Assembly: GCA_009733575.1 (NCBI GenBank)
Contig: ML769439.1
Coordinates: 102,970-166,969, forward strand
DNA: 64,000 bases
Origin: Gymnopus androsaceus JB14
Taxonomy: Eukaryota; Basidiomycota; Agaricomycetes; Agaricales; Omphalotaceae
Direction: 5' to 3'
Part shown: in pieces, positions 11,388-23,243 of the stretch
How the letters are laid out: every line of letters begins with the position of its first letter
Position numbering within the stretch: position 1 is the stretch's first letter
Made by a program: the position numbers and the translations under genes
Notes under the pieces: generated by a model
The model's input: the letters and a program-made list of their open reading frames with translations, nothing else
Database searches by the model: none
What the model was told of the DNA's origin: nothing

Positions 11388-12398
11388 AAAAAGCTACTTT
11401 TGAATTCTCAGGCACTTTTCAAAGCACTGCTCTGTCAAGTTCAAATGTCAAAGTACTTACCTGCCAAGTCAAAAGCTACAATCTGTAAAGTAAGTCTGAG
11501 TTCCACTCTAATCTTTAAAGTAATTGAACTTGTAGTTTAGATTTCTTGAAAGCAATTCTAGTTGAGTAAGTATCACAGTGCCCACTGACCTGTATTATAC
11601 TTACTTCAAGTTTTCATTCCTGCACACTCAGGGCAGTCGCCATGTAGTATCTGCAATGCTTGAACTGCGGACAATGCTAGGCTTTTATCTTTCAGACTCG
11701 GACATAGTTGCGGATTATTCTGTCTGGCAACCCTGTTGTTGGGCGCTTGACAAGCGCCTAGCTTAAGGATCTCCGGTCACGCCGAATGGGCGCCTGCTCT
11801 CATAACATTCTGAATTCCTCCATGCCTTTTGTTTCGAGTGAACTTCAGTGAAGCCGATACCACCTGGCCGAGTTGCCGAGTCCAACTCAAGTCACATAGC
11901 TTGAATCCTAAGCCCAGCGCCTGCACTGCGTGCAGTGACCCGTTACTTTCGACTCTCACTGCCATTGAATTGATATTATGAGTCTCTTCTCGTTTAACCA
12001 CCCATGCTCACCTTTAAAATTCCCAGCTGTACAATACAGCTTTAGTCTCTGCATGTCATTTATTCATTTTTATTTGCCCACCCGTGCAGGACTAAAGTCC
12101 AGCCAAACCTCTTTGCAAGTACTATCTTGGTACTATCTACATTGCCTTACATTATTTTTACTTACTAGGCTTATCGCTGCAAGCCACCCTAAGTTGATGG
12201 GTGCTTGATGATTCGTGCAACAGTGGCATCTCAGCTAAGAGGTCTCGATTTACTTGAAACGGAAGGCACAAGAACATTTTGATTCAGGATAGAGTAGCGC
12301 AGTTTTTAAAAAAATAAAAAGCAACCCCCGGAAGATGATCGATGTGACACGTTTTGCGACTGGGGTTTTTGAAGGGATTGTTACATGACAACAGGGTT
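11388..12398. other. Intergenic with duplicated block at 11608-11711
   Basis: No gene recognised. Positions 11608-11711 are closely repeated at 27158-27264 (shared AAGTTTTCATTCCTGCACAC through CATAGTTGC). At the second locus the sequence runs on into DNA that resembles 18374 onward, so parts joined there are separated here by 6.6 kb that includes the Copia element. Confidence 0.5.
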
Positions 12399-12403
12399 GT
12401 CAA

Positions 12404-12923
12404 TGTTGAAGCAGACATATGATCAACAAATGGTGAGATGCAATACTCACCTGGATATGTGCTAGTAGACTGGTCTGGAGGACTAGTTGGAGAGCAAAGA
12501 GTTCTTGTATAGACAAGTAGTAGTACAACTGAGTGTGCTAAGGAGTACGGTAAGTACCTACAGTATTTATACTAAGTACGACTACAACTATACAGTATCA
12601 TAGTAAGGTGGCTTAGGGCATAGGGTACGATCATAATGGTTCAACAGCATGTAAGTATGATGTAAGATCAAGTAATTACAACTATGTTCGACTACTATTG
12701 TATTGAACAGTTCATATGCTTCATAAGCGTATGTATCATATTTATAGAACTAGCAAATGGCATAATTACAGCGTCTTGTATGCTTATTGAGCAAATACAA
12801 AGACAGTGCTGTTGCCTTATGTAGCGCAGCTACAAAGGTGTTTCAAGGAGTATTAACAGAACGAAAGACTCATGTTGAGTCGATCAATGACATCACTATT
12901 GTAAGCATCAGATCCTTTCAACA
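12404..12923 (-). repeat. 3' LTR of the Copia element
   Basis: 520 bp, bounded by TGTTGAA and TTCAACA inverted ends, next to the target duplication GTCAA on the left and the polypurine tract on the right. The last 42 bases match the visible part of the right LTR except for one or two changes. Confidence 0.88.
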
Positions 12924-13024
12924 CTCCCCCTCGCTAAGAGTAGTGATAGGGAATTAAGCTTTAAGGACTTAGAACCACATTCTAGTTTTTGATATGACTT
13001 AGCGTACGGTCATTGAAGACTTAT

Positions 13025-16000
13025 TCAAAGAAATGTAATACCAAGAAGATCTCGGAATTTCTTTGTCAGAATATCTGCAATGTTATCTTCAGTTCAAACA
13101 TAGAATAGTTCGAAGCAAATATCAATGTGTTTCGTTCTTCACTCTTGAATTGGATTAGAGGCGAGGAAGATCGAACCTTGATTATCACCACATAATGGTA
13201 ATGATTGAATAGGAATTCCGATCTCATTGAATAAAGATCGAAGCCATTCGAGTTGTCAACAGGAGTCAGACAATGCCATGTATTTGGCTTCGGTGGATGA
13301 GAGTGCAACAGTTTTCTGTTTATGGGAAACCCAACAGATTGGAGCAGCGGCTAATTGTATGATCATCCCAGCATGGGATTTTTGGTCATCTGGATCAGAG
13401 GCCCAATCTGAATCACAGTATGCCATAAATCCTTCGTTGGAGTTACCATCAAACACGATTTCATAGTTCCGAGTATACATTAAGTAACAGATTATATGAA
13501 TTGGTTTATTAAGGTGATCCGGACTTGGATTGGCTGAGTATTGACTCATTTTTATGACAGTGAAATCGGTGTCAGGGCATGTGCCAAGCATTAGATACAG
13601 CAAAGATCCAATAACTTGTTGAAACTTCTGTCGGAGTTTGGGATCGACTTTTCCATTGTTTTCATGAGGATTCCATGAAGAAGGTAATGGGGTGTGAGCA
13701 TCTTTAAAGTTTGACATCCCAAATCATTTAATGATTTTATTGAGATAATCATGTTGATCAAGGATCAACTTCTTTTTAGATTGGTCCCGTTTAATGCGCA
13801 TTCCTAGGAACTCTTTAGGTTCACCAAGATTGCAACATTCCCATGTTTTCATGAATTGCTCTTTTTTCTTCATTACCAGGGATTTGTCAGATCCCATGAA
13901 GAGAGCGTTGTCTACATATACAATGGCAATTACGGTTTTGCCTTTTTCTTTGAAGGTGTATACACCGCCATCTGAACTAGTGCGCTTGAATCCCAGTTTA
14001 CCCATGGATTGATTCATTTCTTTCCACCAGGATAAGCCACTTTGTTTCAGACCGCATAATGAACAATGTAACCGCCAAACCTTGGTTTTGTCCTTAACAA
14101 AACCTTTGGGTTGTTCCATATAGATCTCTTCATCAAGCTTGCCATACAAATAAGCCTGTTTGACATCTAAAGCCTGGATTTCCCAGTCTTCTAAAGTGGC
14201 TAAAGCAAGAAGAGTTCTAATAGTTTCGAATTGCGCGACTGGCAAAAACAACTCGTTATAATCAATACCAAATTGTTGTGAAAAGCCTTTAGCAACAAGT
14301 CGGGCTTTGTAGCAACCGTCTTTCTTTTTATTATAGACCCAATGACATTTTATTGGTTTACGACCGTGAGGGATTTTGACTTCCTCAAATACTTTGCATT
14401 TGCGGAGTGCGTCCAGTTCTTCTTTACATGCATGATCCCATTTTGCCTGTTCATCAGCAGGAAGATGCCTATAATGCCGAGTAGAACTCCAGGCGTCAGG
14501 TGTACTTGAAAGGAAACTTTTAAGTTCCATTTTGTAAGTAAAAGGAATTGATTGTGAAATTAAGAAGTTCTGTAATTCTACTCCCCCTTCCTGAACTATA
14601 CAAGAGAAGTTAATCTCTTCGAACCATGGTTCGTCATTACCACTATCATCATGATCTTCATCTTCCCGAATGGGAGATGCCAGTGGAGTGTCAAGATCTA
14701 TAGGAGATGGATGATGATCGTGATCATTGATAGGTTGTGTACTTGTACTAGGCTTGTTTGGTTTAGGAACATTGACACAAACTTGATGCTTTTCTTCAGT
14801 CTTTTTATTTCAATCTACTTTTTGTCTAGTTCAAACATCATTTAGAGTATTCTCTTTGACCTTTTGAGCTTGTTTTTTCAAGTAGAAGCCTTACAAGTAT
14901 TTTCGCGAGTGGTAGGAATTAAACCAGGACAAATAGGAGCAGTTCAGGTGTGGACAGGATTTTTACTTTTCCATTCAGCAATAGCTTACGGGTCGTACCA
15001 GATAGATTTAGGTGGGACCAGTGGAGGCTTTTCATGAGGAATTTCATTATCATGAGGGGTAGGAGAACGTGGACATTCCGGACTATTTTCTCGTGATGTG
15101 CGCCAAGATGTGGGTGCATTTGTATAAATGTCATCAGCATCATCTGGATCATTGTAAAAATTTCCTGGCTGATCAGGAGAATGATCTGGTTCATTGGGAG
15201 AAGTAAACGGAATATGACTAGGATCAAAAGGATTGTTGTCATCTGAAGATCCGTTGTCAGCAGGATCATCAGTTGGTCATGTTGGGGGTTTATCACTTGG
15301 TATGATAGGACTAGGTTTATTGGAGGGTTTATGACTCTTGTCAGATTTGCAGCAGCGTGGAAATCAATCTTCAATAAAGCGAGCTTGAGCACCATAATAT
15401 AGTGCATTATTACTAAGGATATATCTTCATGTGTCATAACCGATGAAAATCATTGCTTTGCAATGCAGAGATAGTTTATTCTTCCGCTGTGCATGTGGAA
15501 TGAACGCGTATGCACCACAACCAAATGTTCTGAAATAAGAATCATCTGGTTTGTTCCGTAAGAAGATTTCTATAGGTGTCTTCCAATTCAATTGATGGAT
15601 TGGAGTGTGGTTGTATACATGCATAGATGTGGAATATGAAAATTCCCACCAAGAATCAGGGCAGCAAGCATAGTGTTGCATAGCTTCTGATTTATCTATT
15701 AAAGTGCAATGTATGCATTCGGCGCGACCGTTCTGTTGATGAACATGAGGTTCAGATTTATTAACCTTGATACCTTCCATTTTGAGATAATTGATAAATT
15801 GATCCGATAAGAATTCTCCCCCTCAATCAATATGTATCTTTTTAATTTTATGTCCAGTTTGCTTTTTGGCCCATGCTTTAAATTGATTAAAAGTGAGGAA
15901 AGCTTCGGACTTAAGATGTAGTTTAACCGAGTAAGTGTAAGAAGAACAATCATCCAAGAATGTGACAATATATTTATATTTAGGATATGACTGAATCGGT

Positions 16001-17931
16001 AATTTGGTCAAATCAAAGTGCACAAGTTCTAGAGGATGTTCGGCTCGCTTAGATGAAGAGGGGTATGATTTCTGAGGTTCTTTACCAATGACACAACCTT
16101 TACAGATGTGTTTCTCAGTCAGAATAGGTACTTTAGGAAGACCTTTGACATTAGCAGGAGCATGTTTAAGGATCTCATTGCCTGGATGGGCAAATCTGTT
16201 ATGCCATAAGTCGTAATCGATAGAAACCATATTGACTATTTGCACTTCAGGATTCAACACGTCAGTGTGAAGCCAGTGGAGCGAATCACCGGTATTATAT
16301 GGTTTTCCAGTCATAATGATTTTACGATTTGACTTATTGTGTATCTGACTTTGATCTCCATTAATGACTGTATAGCAGCCATTTTGATTTAATTGACCAA
16401 TTGAAATAAGGCAATGTGGGCTATCGGGCTGGTAATACACCGGGTGTAACTTAGTTGTGAGGGTAACACCTGTTCCATTTTCATGACAAATATATACCGT
16501 TCCAGTGCCAAGTACATGTGAACGGGATTTCTTATCAGCAGATACAAGTGGAATCGGATTTCTCCATTCCTTGTAATCAGCAAAATCCTCAATATTCGGA
16601 GTAAAATGGTGTGAAGCGCCGGAATCAAGTAACCAAGATGTGTCATATGTCGCTGCTTGTATTCTTACATTATTTTCAGGGAGTTCCTTACTCTCAGTAA
16701 TTGCATGCATAAAATTAATGTATTTTGCCTCATCAAGAGGCTCAGGACTAAGTACAGAATCAAATAAATAAGAACTAGTTGCATGGTACAAATGTTCATG
16801 CAAAGTATTGTTATTTATAGTAGAAGATCTGTTTAGCCAGTGCAATGAATTAGAGATTTTCTTTTTAAGGAAATTAAAAGGGACTTGCCAGTAAGAAGTA
16901 CGCTCATTGCCAGATCTGTACATTTCCTCGTCATAATCATCGATTCTGGCAAAGCCATCATCGACGACAGATTGAGCCCAATCAGGCAGCAACTCTTGTT
17001 CCTCTATCTTCATGTCTCTGAGGAGAGGATCGAGTTTGCCCATGTAAGGGTCAATATCCTTAAGAGGATCAGCAGAGGATGAGAAGGAGGTGAAGTTAGC
17101 AACTGGGAGTGGATTGTTGGTGGAAGCCTCATTGGCTTGCGGTTTGCCTTTGCCTTTATCTTTCTTCTTCTGATTGCCTTTATTGTTGTTGCTGTTATTG
17201 CCACTGGAGGAAGAAGCCTGTTGGTTCAAACCAGATGCATCAGTGTTTTGCTTCTGTTTCTTTTGTTTTGACCAGGCATTCTTAGATTTGCGCTTCTTGT
17301 TCACCGTGGAAAGGTGAGAAGCAAGTGATGTGGCATTAGAGCAGTGACAATTGTATTCATCCTGAATCTTGGGGATGATGGCAGTTAGTGTGAGATTTGT
17401 GCCAGTATATTGGCTCAACATTGTCATTGCTAAACCATCCCAAGTGCGAGGAAGTGCAGCAAGAAGTATCATGGCTTTTACCGGTTCTGTCAAGGTAAGA
17501 CCAGAGGCATTGAGGCAACCAAAGATCAAAGTTAGAGATGCCATCGGCATAGCCGGATCGGAGTTCTCAGTGATTTCAAAACCAATGGCCTCTCGGAAGA
17601 TTTCAAAGAGTCCAGCAGCGCCAGGAGTACCATAGGTGGTCTCAAGTTGGTTCCAGGTTTCCCTGGCAGTACCTTTAACAGCTGTTTGCCTAATGTGGTT
17701 AGGCAGGCGAAGAGAAATAGCACCAATGGTGGCACCATCATTTTCTTCCCAAGTATCAATGGCATCCTGATTGGTAACAGGATTGCCTGTGGGAGAAGGA
17801 CGAGCCTTAGTGCTGGAGGCATGTCCAAAAAGTTTTTGGACTTGAAGGTAAGCCTTCATTCCAGATGACCAATTATTGTAGTTGGAACCGTTGAAAAGGG
17901 GGACAGCGTTGATTGCAGAGGTGGAAGACAT
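13025..17931 (-). pseudogene. Copia gag-pol polyprotein with in-frame stops
   Basis: Begins at an ATG at 17931 (MSSTSAINAVPLFNG). The gag part carries a Lys/Asn-rich basic tail. The protease motif is SWLLDSGASHHFTPN. The integrase has an HHCC-type zinc finger (HNRFAHPGN, ICKGCVIGK) and an Asp-Asp-Glu core. The reverse transcriptase (from about 14530 down) has YVDN in place of YVDD. RNase H (YCDSDWASD, LSSTEAKY) is followed by the usual ADILTKKF end. The reading frame seems continuous from gag to RNase H. I decoded stops at 15823, 15427 and 13724 and several more, almost all TGA at sites where CGA (Arg) or TGG (Trp) would fit, plus one TAA near 14990. The YVDN change itself would disable the polymerase. 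Confidence 0.88.
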
Positions 17932-18284
17932 TGTGATTCTGGATATGAACTTGTCAATAACAATCAATTAAGATGTTTGACATGTCCAAGATTATGAATC
18001 TCAGCTTCACTTGACTTTGGTGATTACCCCATTTAGACTTTGTTGTGGTGTGATTGCAGTTTTGTTTATATCCATCCATTTTCCATCTCTGATCGGGTCA
18101 TACACATCCCGCATCAGCAAATTTGAACCAAACTATATACAAAAACCATATGCCAAGAGAAAACCATTTGTATTGTCATAGCTCGTGTTTTCTTCACCAG
18201 TAGAATCAATTAAGATTCAAGGTTCAGAAAGCGAGTATCAGACCTAATAGGTGTTTAAGGGACTTAAGGCAATATGGGGGGGGG

Positions 18285-18309
18285 NNNNNNNNNNNNNNNN
18301 NNNNNNNNN
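18285..18309. other. Assembly gap of 25 N
   Basis: The gap follows a run of G and lies inside the right LTR. By comparison with the left LTR about 478 bp should precede position 18310, so the 25 Ns do not show the true length. Confidence 0.9.
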
Positions 18310-18352
18310 ATATCAATGACATCACTATTGTAAGCGTCAGATCCTTTCAACA
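18310..18352 (-). repeat. Visible end of the 5' LTR of the Copia element
   Basis: Matches the right-hand 42 bases of the LTR at 12404-12923 and ends TTTCAACA before the duplication GTCAA. Confidence 0.85.
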
Positions 18353-18602
18353 GTCAAACAGAATAATCCAACAGTTGCACAGTGATTTGAGGCTTTGAAC
18401 CACATACTTACCATCACACAATACTTAGGCTAAGGTTAACGCTGGGCTCAATATTTGAGCTTAATTCCTTAGGTGCGCTAGTGGTGAAGCCGGTATAAGC
18501 ATGTCATCCTACTAGGACTTTTCTGGAGCAAGAGCGCAGAGGCATTTTGGAGGTATTATGAGAAGCAAAAAGGAACTAATTGCAATTCCATTATTTGGTT
18601 AC

Positions 18603-18897
18603 TGCCCCAGAGAGGCTTGAGCTCTCGTCCTTCCGATTGCAAGCTGAGTTAAAGTGAAACACCATCCAGCATAACAGTTGGATGCTATAACTGTTGAGCA
18701 ATATGACTGGGTGGACACCTCGATAGGTGGGATCAGTGAGCGGGAGCAAACAGGGGCAACAAAGATCAATTGTTGACATGTAACTAACATGTATATGTAG
18801 TAAGTCTAATAGGGGGACGGAACATGGTATAGGCTTGGAGCGGCCGGACAACCACACAGGCCAGATATCCAACAGTAATGAACTCAGATGTGGGGCA
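18603..18897 (-). pseudogene. tRNA-Asn-like sequence split by an LTR-like insertion
   Basis: The 3' half (T arm and anticodon side) lies at 18603-18691 and the 5' end (TGCCCCACATCTGAGTT) at 18880-18897. They are separated by a 183-bp insertion. The flanks on both sides continue the homology with the copy at 27493-27603, so the locus was one sequence before the insertion. Confidence 0.65.
18692..18874. mobile_element. 183-bp solo-LTR-like insertion with 5-bp target duplication
   Basis: Starts TGTTGAGCAATATG and ends CCAACA, the TG...CA inverted ends of an LTR. The flanks are ATAAC on the left and GTAAT on the right. The uninterrupted paralogue at 27.6 kb reads GTAAC at this point, so each flank is one base from the target sequence. 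No coding. A solo LTR or a short TRIM remnant fits best. It is not a copy of the 520-bp LTR at 12404. Confidence 0.65.
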
Positions 18898-19329
18898 GAT
18901 GAAAGATCAAGATTTTTAAGTCTGGTTCTCATACATGTTCCATATGTGTTTGCTTACAGGTAAATCCAATTTGCCAGGCTAAGCCTAGTAAGCCTAAACT
19001 CATACCCAACCCAATTCACAGTGTTAAAGTCCAGCCTCACCCAAGCTAGTTCCTTTGAATTCTCAGTCGGTGAATGAATGCTAGTGTGGGAGTTACAGTA
19101 ATGGGAAGGAGCTGACAGCAGTGGAGTGGGAAAATACTCCTAGAATGGTATTTAGTTTCTAAGTTATCTCGAGAGAAGTGGACATGTTGACCCCTAAAGC
19201 TTGATGGATTTGTCTTAACCTTTGACAATGTTACCTGGTTGAGACCGAGTAGTACCGGTTGTTTAGAAGCACCATAATGAATTTGGATTACTGAGTTTTC
19301 TCTGAATCAAAATTTTAGAGGTATTAGTA

Positions 19330-20756
19330 AAATAGGGCTCATGGACAATGTACACATGTCACATGTTTTTTGATTTGGCGGAGAAAACTACAAAAATCTT
19401 AATGACACTGGCTACAATAACCAGGAGGTCAGTTGAAGACAGCAGGGAGCTCTAGATACTGTATATGTACAACTCTGTATTAATGATGGACACGAGTCCG
19501 GATCCGGAACAGGTACCTGCAGGTATACCCATGGGAATACCCACAGGTATTTGACCTGCAGATCCCGGTATCTGTTTCCCACGGATCCGGCACAGGTCAC
19601 AGGTTATCCTTTGGGATATTTTTAATGACCTGCAGGTACCTGTGGATCTGGCATCAATAAAAATTTTACTACTCAAGTGCTGTAAATATTTCATTAAAGT
19701 TTGACTGATATTAGTACATTCATACCTGATGAAGTTATTAATACTAGTATTTGTTTAATACTAGTCAATGTTGACTGTATATATTAGTAATATAGTCTAG
19801 TATTGGTATGTTTTGAATACAATAGTGCTAGTAAGCTATAATTAACTAGTATAATGGCTGTTTTCTCTACTTATAATATATTGATACCAATTCCTGCATT
19901 AGTACTAGTTACTCCAGACTAAGTTACAGCATACCAGTGGTAATAGCTAGTATTACTAGTTTTCTACTAGTAAGTGTAATGCTAGGACTAAGTGATGGTG
20001 CTTGACACATGTAGTAGACTACAGAATATAATTAATGTTACCTTTATAATAATCTTATATGGTTTTGAAATGCAAGTACCTGTATTTCTGGTCAGTCCAG
20101 GTACACACAGGTGAGCCCTGGGTCTTTGTATGCTCTCAAACTCCTATACTTATTAAGTTGTTACTGCTAATACAATACTAGTATAGTACTGACAAAGCTT
20201 AGGCTAAATACTGTATCCAAAAGATAGTCATTGTATTACTTCCAGTCCATGCTATTTAATACTGATACTTATTACTGGAAGCAATGGCATAAGATTTATT
20301 ACTAACAAGTACTGAAAACCTAGATCAAAATTTTTCAACAGGTCATACAGGTACCTGCAGGTATACCTGCCACGGATCCCGGCTATACCGGACCTGTTTC
20401 CCACGGATCCGGGGCAGGTCACAGGTCAGCCCTTGAGGCCACAGGTACCTGTCTGGTGGATCCAGACTTGTGTCCATCTTTACTCTGTATAGCCAATTTT
20501 TTTTTTTGATTTCAACATTGTTAGCTCACAGTTGGCATGCAAAGTTTAAAACTTCCTCACCCACCCGATACATATTTTTCAAAAAATTAAAAAATCTGGC
20601 CACACAGAGTTGTTGCATTTATCCCATAAAAGGCTTATTTCTCTTTCATTTTAGTGATTTTGGTCCCAACTGCAGTTGCATTAAGATTTTCATTGTTTTC
20701 CCTGCCAAAATCAGCTTTGATGTAGGTGGTGTGTACATTGTCCATGAGCCCTATCT
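19330..20756. mobile_element. Outer TIR element with TA target site, split by a younger element
   Basis: The inverted ends are 19330-19410 and 20655-20756, sharing TAGGGCTCATGGACAATG and, further in, AAAATCTTAATG. TA flanks both sides (19328-19329 and 20757-20758). The paralogous sequence near 28850 reads straight across as TTAGTACCTGAAGG, giving the empty site. Without the inner 1 kb insertion the element is about 420 bp and non-coding, so a MITE. Confidence 0.75.
19480..20481. mobile_element. Inner 1-kb element with 8-bp target duplication and palindromic subrepeats
   Basis: Flanked by the 8-bp duplication ACTCTGTA (19472-19479 and 20482-20489). The ends are inverted copies around GATGGACAC and AAGTCTGGATCC. 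Next to each end is an array of the palindrome CAGGTACCTG and of GGATCC-containing blocks. The middle is AT-rich with many CTAGTA-like words. The 8-bp duplication and GATGGACAC ends suggest a non-autonomous hAT-type element. No protein is encoded. Confidence 0.7.
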
Positions 20757-20809
20757 TACCTGAAGGAAGAAAAAAGAAAAAGACAACATCACTTTGGATC
20801 CTTGACATC

Positions 20810-20908
20810 TGCTCCATAGAGGCTCGAACTCTCGACCTTCCAATCAAAATTGCAATGAGGAACCCCTTCATAACACTCAGACACTGTAACCAACTCAGCC
20901 ATGGGGCA
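20810..20908 (-). pseudogene. tRNA-Asn-like sequence, near-intact
   Basis: Keeps the GTT anticodon in GTGTTA, a D arm, an insert at the intron site and TTCGAGC in the T loop. One acceptor-stem pair and one T-stem pair are mismatched and the anticodon stem relies on wobble pairs. It could be transcribed but is probably decayed. Confidence 0.5.
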
Positions 20909-21600
20909 GATAGATGTGCATTTGAATAATGCCCCAGTTTTTCTCCTGGGTCATCAATGTGATGAGATGCGAAGCAAATTCTGAATCAGGCATCATCCTT
21001 GGATCTGCATCCCGGAGTTGGTTGTATAGCTGGACCATGACTCGCAGCCAGGTGATGGGGTCATCTCCACAGGGGCAGGCATTGTTGATAATATGCTGCT
21101 TAATATTAATGGCAGCAAGTGTGTTAGCAGGTTTGTACTTGCATTTGAGTGCAAGCTAGAGATGGACACAAATATATGCACAAATATTTGTTTGTTTGGT
21201 GAATAGCCACTGAGATTCTGGTCAGAATGAGTAAAAATAGCATGCAAATTGGTAGAGAAATAGTTGAGCTACATCCTGATCAAATTTTTATTATACTATG
21301 GATTATTTCTCCATGCTCCAGTGACCAAAATATGCTCAAAAACCACGAATATATTTGTTTTGTGCATTGTTAGTATTCATGGAGCTTCTTTGGTGGCTGG
21401 AGCATGGGGAAATGATCCAAATGTGATAGAAATTTGACAGGGATGCAGCTTAACTACTCCTTCATTAATTTGCATACTGTGGTACTCATTCTGTGCAGAA
21501 TTCCCATGGCTATTCATTGAACATTGCCCAGTACTCAGGTATTCACAAATATATTCGTGCCCATCTCTAGTGCAAGCCAGGTGTCATGAGCAGTGAGGCA
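20909..21600 (-). pseudogene. Copia-type gag fragment, interrupted
   Basis: Reading the minus strand and removing the insertion at 21157-21569 leaves one open stretch with AHDTWLALKCKYKP on the upstream side and DDPITWLRVMVQLYNQLRD further in. This is the pattern of the UBN2/gag region of Copia elements. No protease or polymerase follows: the frame runs into the tRNA-Asn-like copy at 20908. Confidence 0.55.
21157..21569. mobile_element. 413-bp hAT-like MITE with 8-bp target duplication
   Basis: The inverted ends are TAGAGATGGACACAAATATAT on the left (first 20 nt shared in form) and TAGAGATGGGCACGAATATA on the reverse of the right. GTGCAAGC is duplicated exactly at 21149-21156 and 21570-21577. 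Removing the element and one duplicate restores the open frame of the gag fragment. Non-coding. Confidence 0.82.
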
Positions 21601-23243
21601 GATGTTTTATTAAGGATATGTGCACTTTACCTCTCTGCCATATAACCAGCTACGTGGCAGGAGTCATGCACCATAGAGGAATCAAACCCCCACCCCATTG
21701 GATGTCCTTATTACGTAATCATCCACTCAGGATCAGATGTTTTGTGAAGGATATGCTTTTGCTGATGCTATTGGTCAATATCCATGAAATTTGTAGAAAC
21801 TGTTCACCAGCATCCAGAATTATTTGTAGCTTGCTTGCATGTTGCAAGTCTTATGGATCTTGCAATACTAGCTACAACTAAAATCTTTAGACACTTACAA
21901 CTTGCTTACAATACACGAGGGAGTGTGGCAGTGAAAAATCTCTGGAGGACCAAGGGGCCCTTGCTATTATAATTTTTTTCCCCGAACTCCTCTTTGAGCC
22001 AATTGCTAAGGCAACAGATAACTGGGTGTTACCCCACAAAACAATTATAAGTATATACATATCCAACAGATTGTCAGGGTCTGTTCAAGGAGAACTAGTA
22101 AAAATCTGCGAAATGCTTGAGGCCTGAGTTGTGGCATGCTCAATATATACATATGAATCATGATAATTTGGAAAAAGAGAAAAATGGCCAAAATTGTTTC
22201 CGTGATAATTATTTTCTGTAAAAATCACTCATCTTTCAAGTTCATCAAAAAAAAAAAAGTGTATTTACTGATTCAATTTTGACAGAAAACACTGAATTCC
22301 CAGCAAAATTCAAGTTTCACAGTGCTTGCCAGAGCCGCCCAGCACTTCCCAACAAATCTTATTTCCAAATAATGCAATAATATGGCATCTGGGAGCTCTG
22401 GCCGGCACATCTAGGTTCTGGGGTTCTGGGGCTATGGAGGCACTGTCGGCACTGTCAAGGACTGGCCACATCATACATGTTTTGCTGATGCTTCTCAAAA
22501 CAATTTCAAGTCCCAGGGAAACTAGTGAGCTAGAAACTCCGGTATCAACCCCCGAAAGCCTTGGCTGAGCCTTGGAAACTGATTATTATATCCTTCCATC
22601 TCATCACACGTGACACTGCCACACTAGACACCACTGGCAGATTGATGATGGCCTTGGACATGAATATGTCACGACATTATCAAGGTTTCGTATCCATAAT
22701 TCAAGTGATTAGCTTACTTATTTGACTTTGCATTGAATTTCCATGGAAGTCACCTCAACACAGAGAGTGGATCTTAATTATTGTTGTGGTTTTCTTTTTC
22801 TTCTATTTACTTCACATTGCCTGATCATATTTCAACAAAGATGGCATCATTAGTGAGTATTCCTCCATGGTAACTAGGGTAGTATTGATTGACCGGCTTG
22901 TTCCAGCTTGTTTCGGGTTGTTCAGCCCAAACAAGCAGGTCAATTAATAAGCCGCAATTTATCTCGGCTTTTCCTCGCAACCCGGTTTCCATGCACCATA
23001 TCTATAGTACAGAACTGTATAGTACTCTATATATTTAATAGTACATACAGCAGGCAACTTGTGGGCAACCCAGCAAGCCGGTCAAGCCAGTCGATCAAAA
23101 CCGCCCTTTTATGATGTCACTGAGACACATCAAGCATTGATAGTTGGTATTGGTTATAGGATTATATGTATCGTGAAAAGAATGATGACAGAACATTATC
23201 TTTCCATTTTTTACCCTCATCCCAACTTCAGGACACTGTCATA
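21601..23243. other. No gene recognised; weak inverted repeat at 22885-23100
   Basis: I see only short open frames without motifs. Around 22885-22940 and 23050-23100 there are inverted blocks containing GACCGGCTTG and several GGCTTG words, probably another small TIR element, but I cannot fix its ends. Confidence 0.35.

Larger units (their letters stand above)
12404..18352 (-). mobile_element. Ty1/Copia LTR retrotransposon, degenerate
   Basis: A near-complete element read on the minus strand, flanked by the 5-bp duplication GTCAA (12399-12403 and 18353-18357). A 520-bp LTR at the left starts TGTTGAAG and ends TTTCAACA. Next to it is a purine-rich tract (GAGGGGGAG on the minus strand) that fits the plus-strand primer. 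The coding order gag, protease, integrase, reverse transcriptase, RNase H is that of Copia, not Gypsy. The right LTR is mostly hidden in an assembly gap. Coding is broken by many in-frame stops, so the copy is inactive. Confidence 0.92.
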
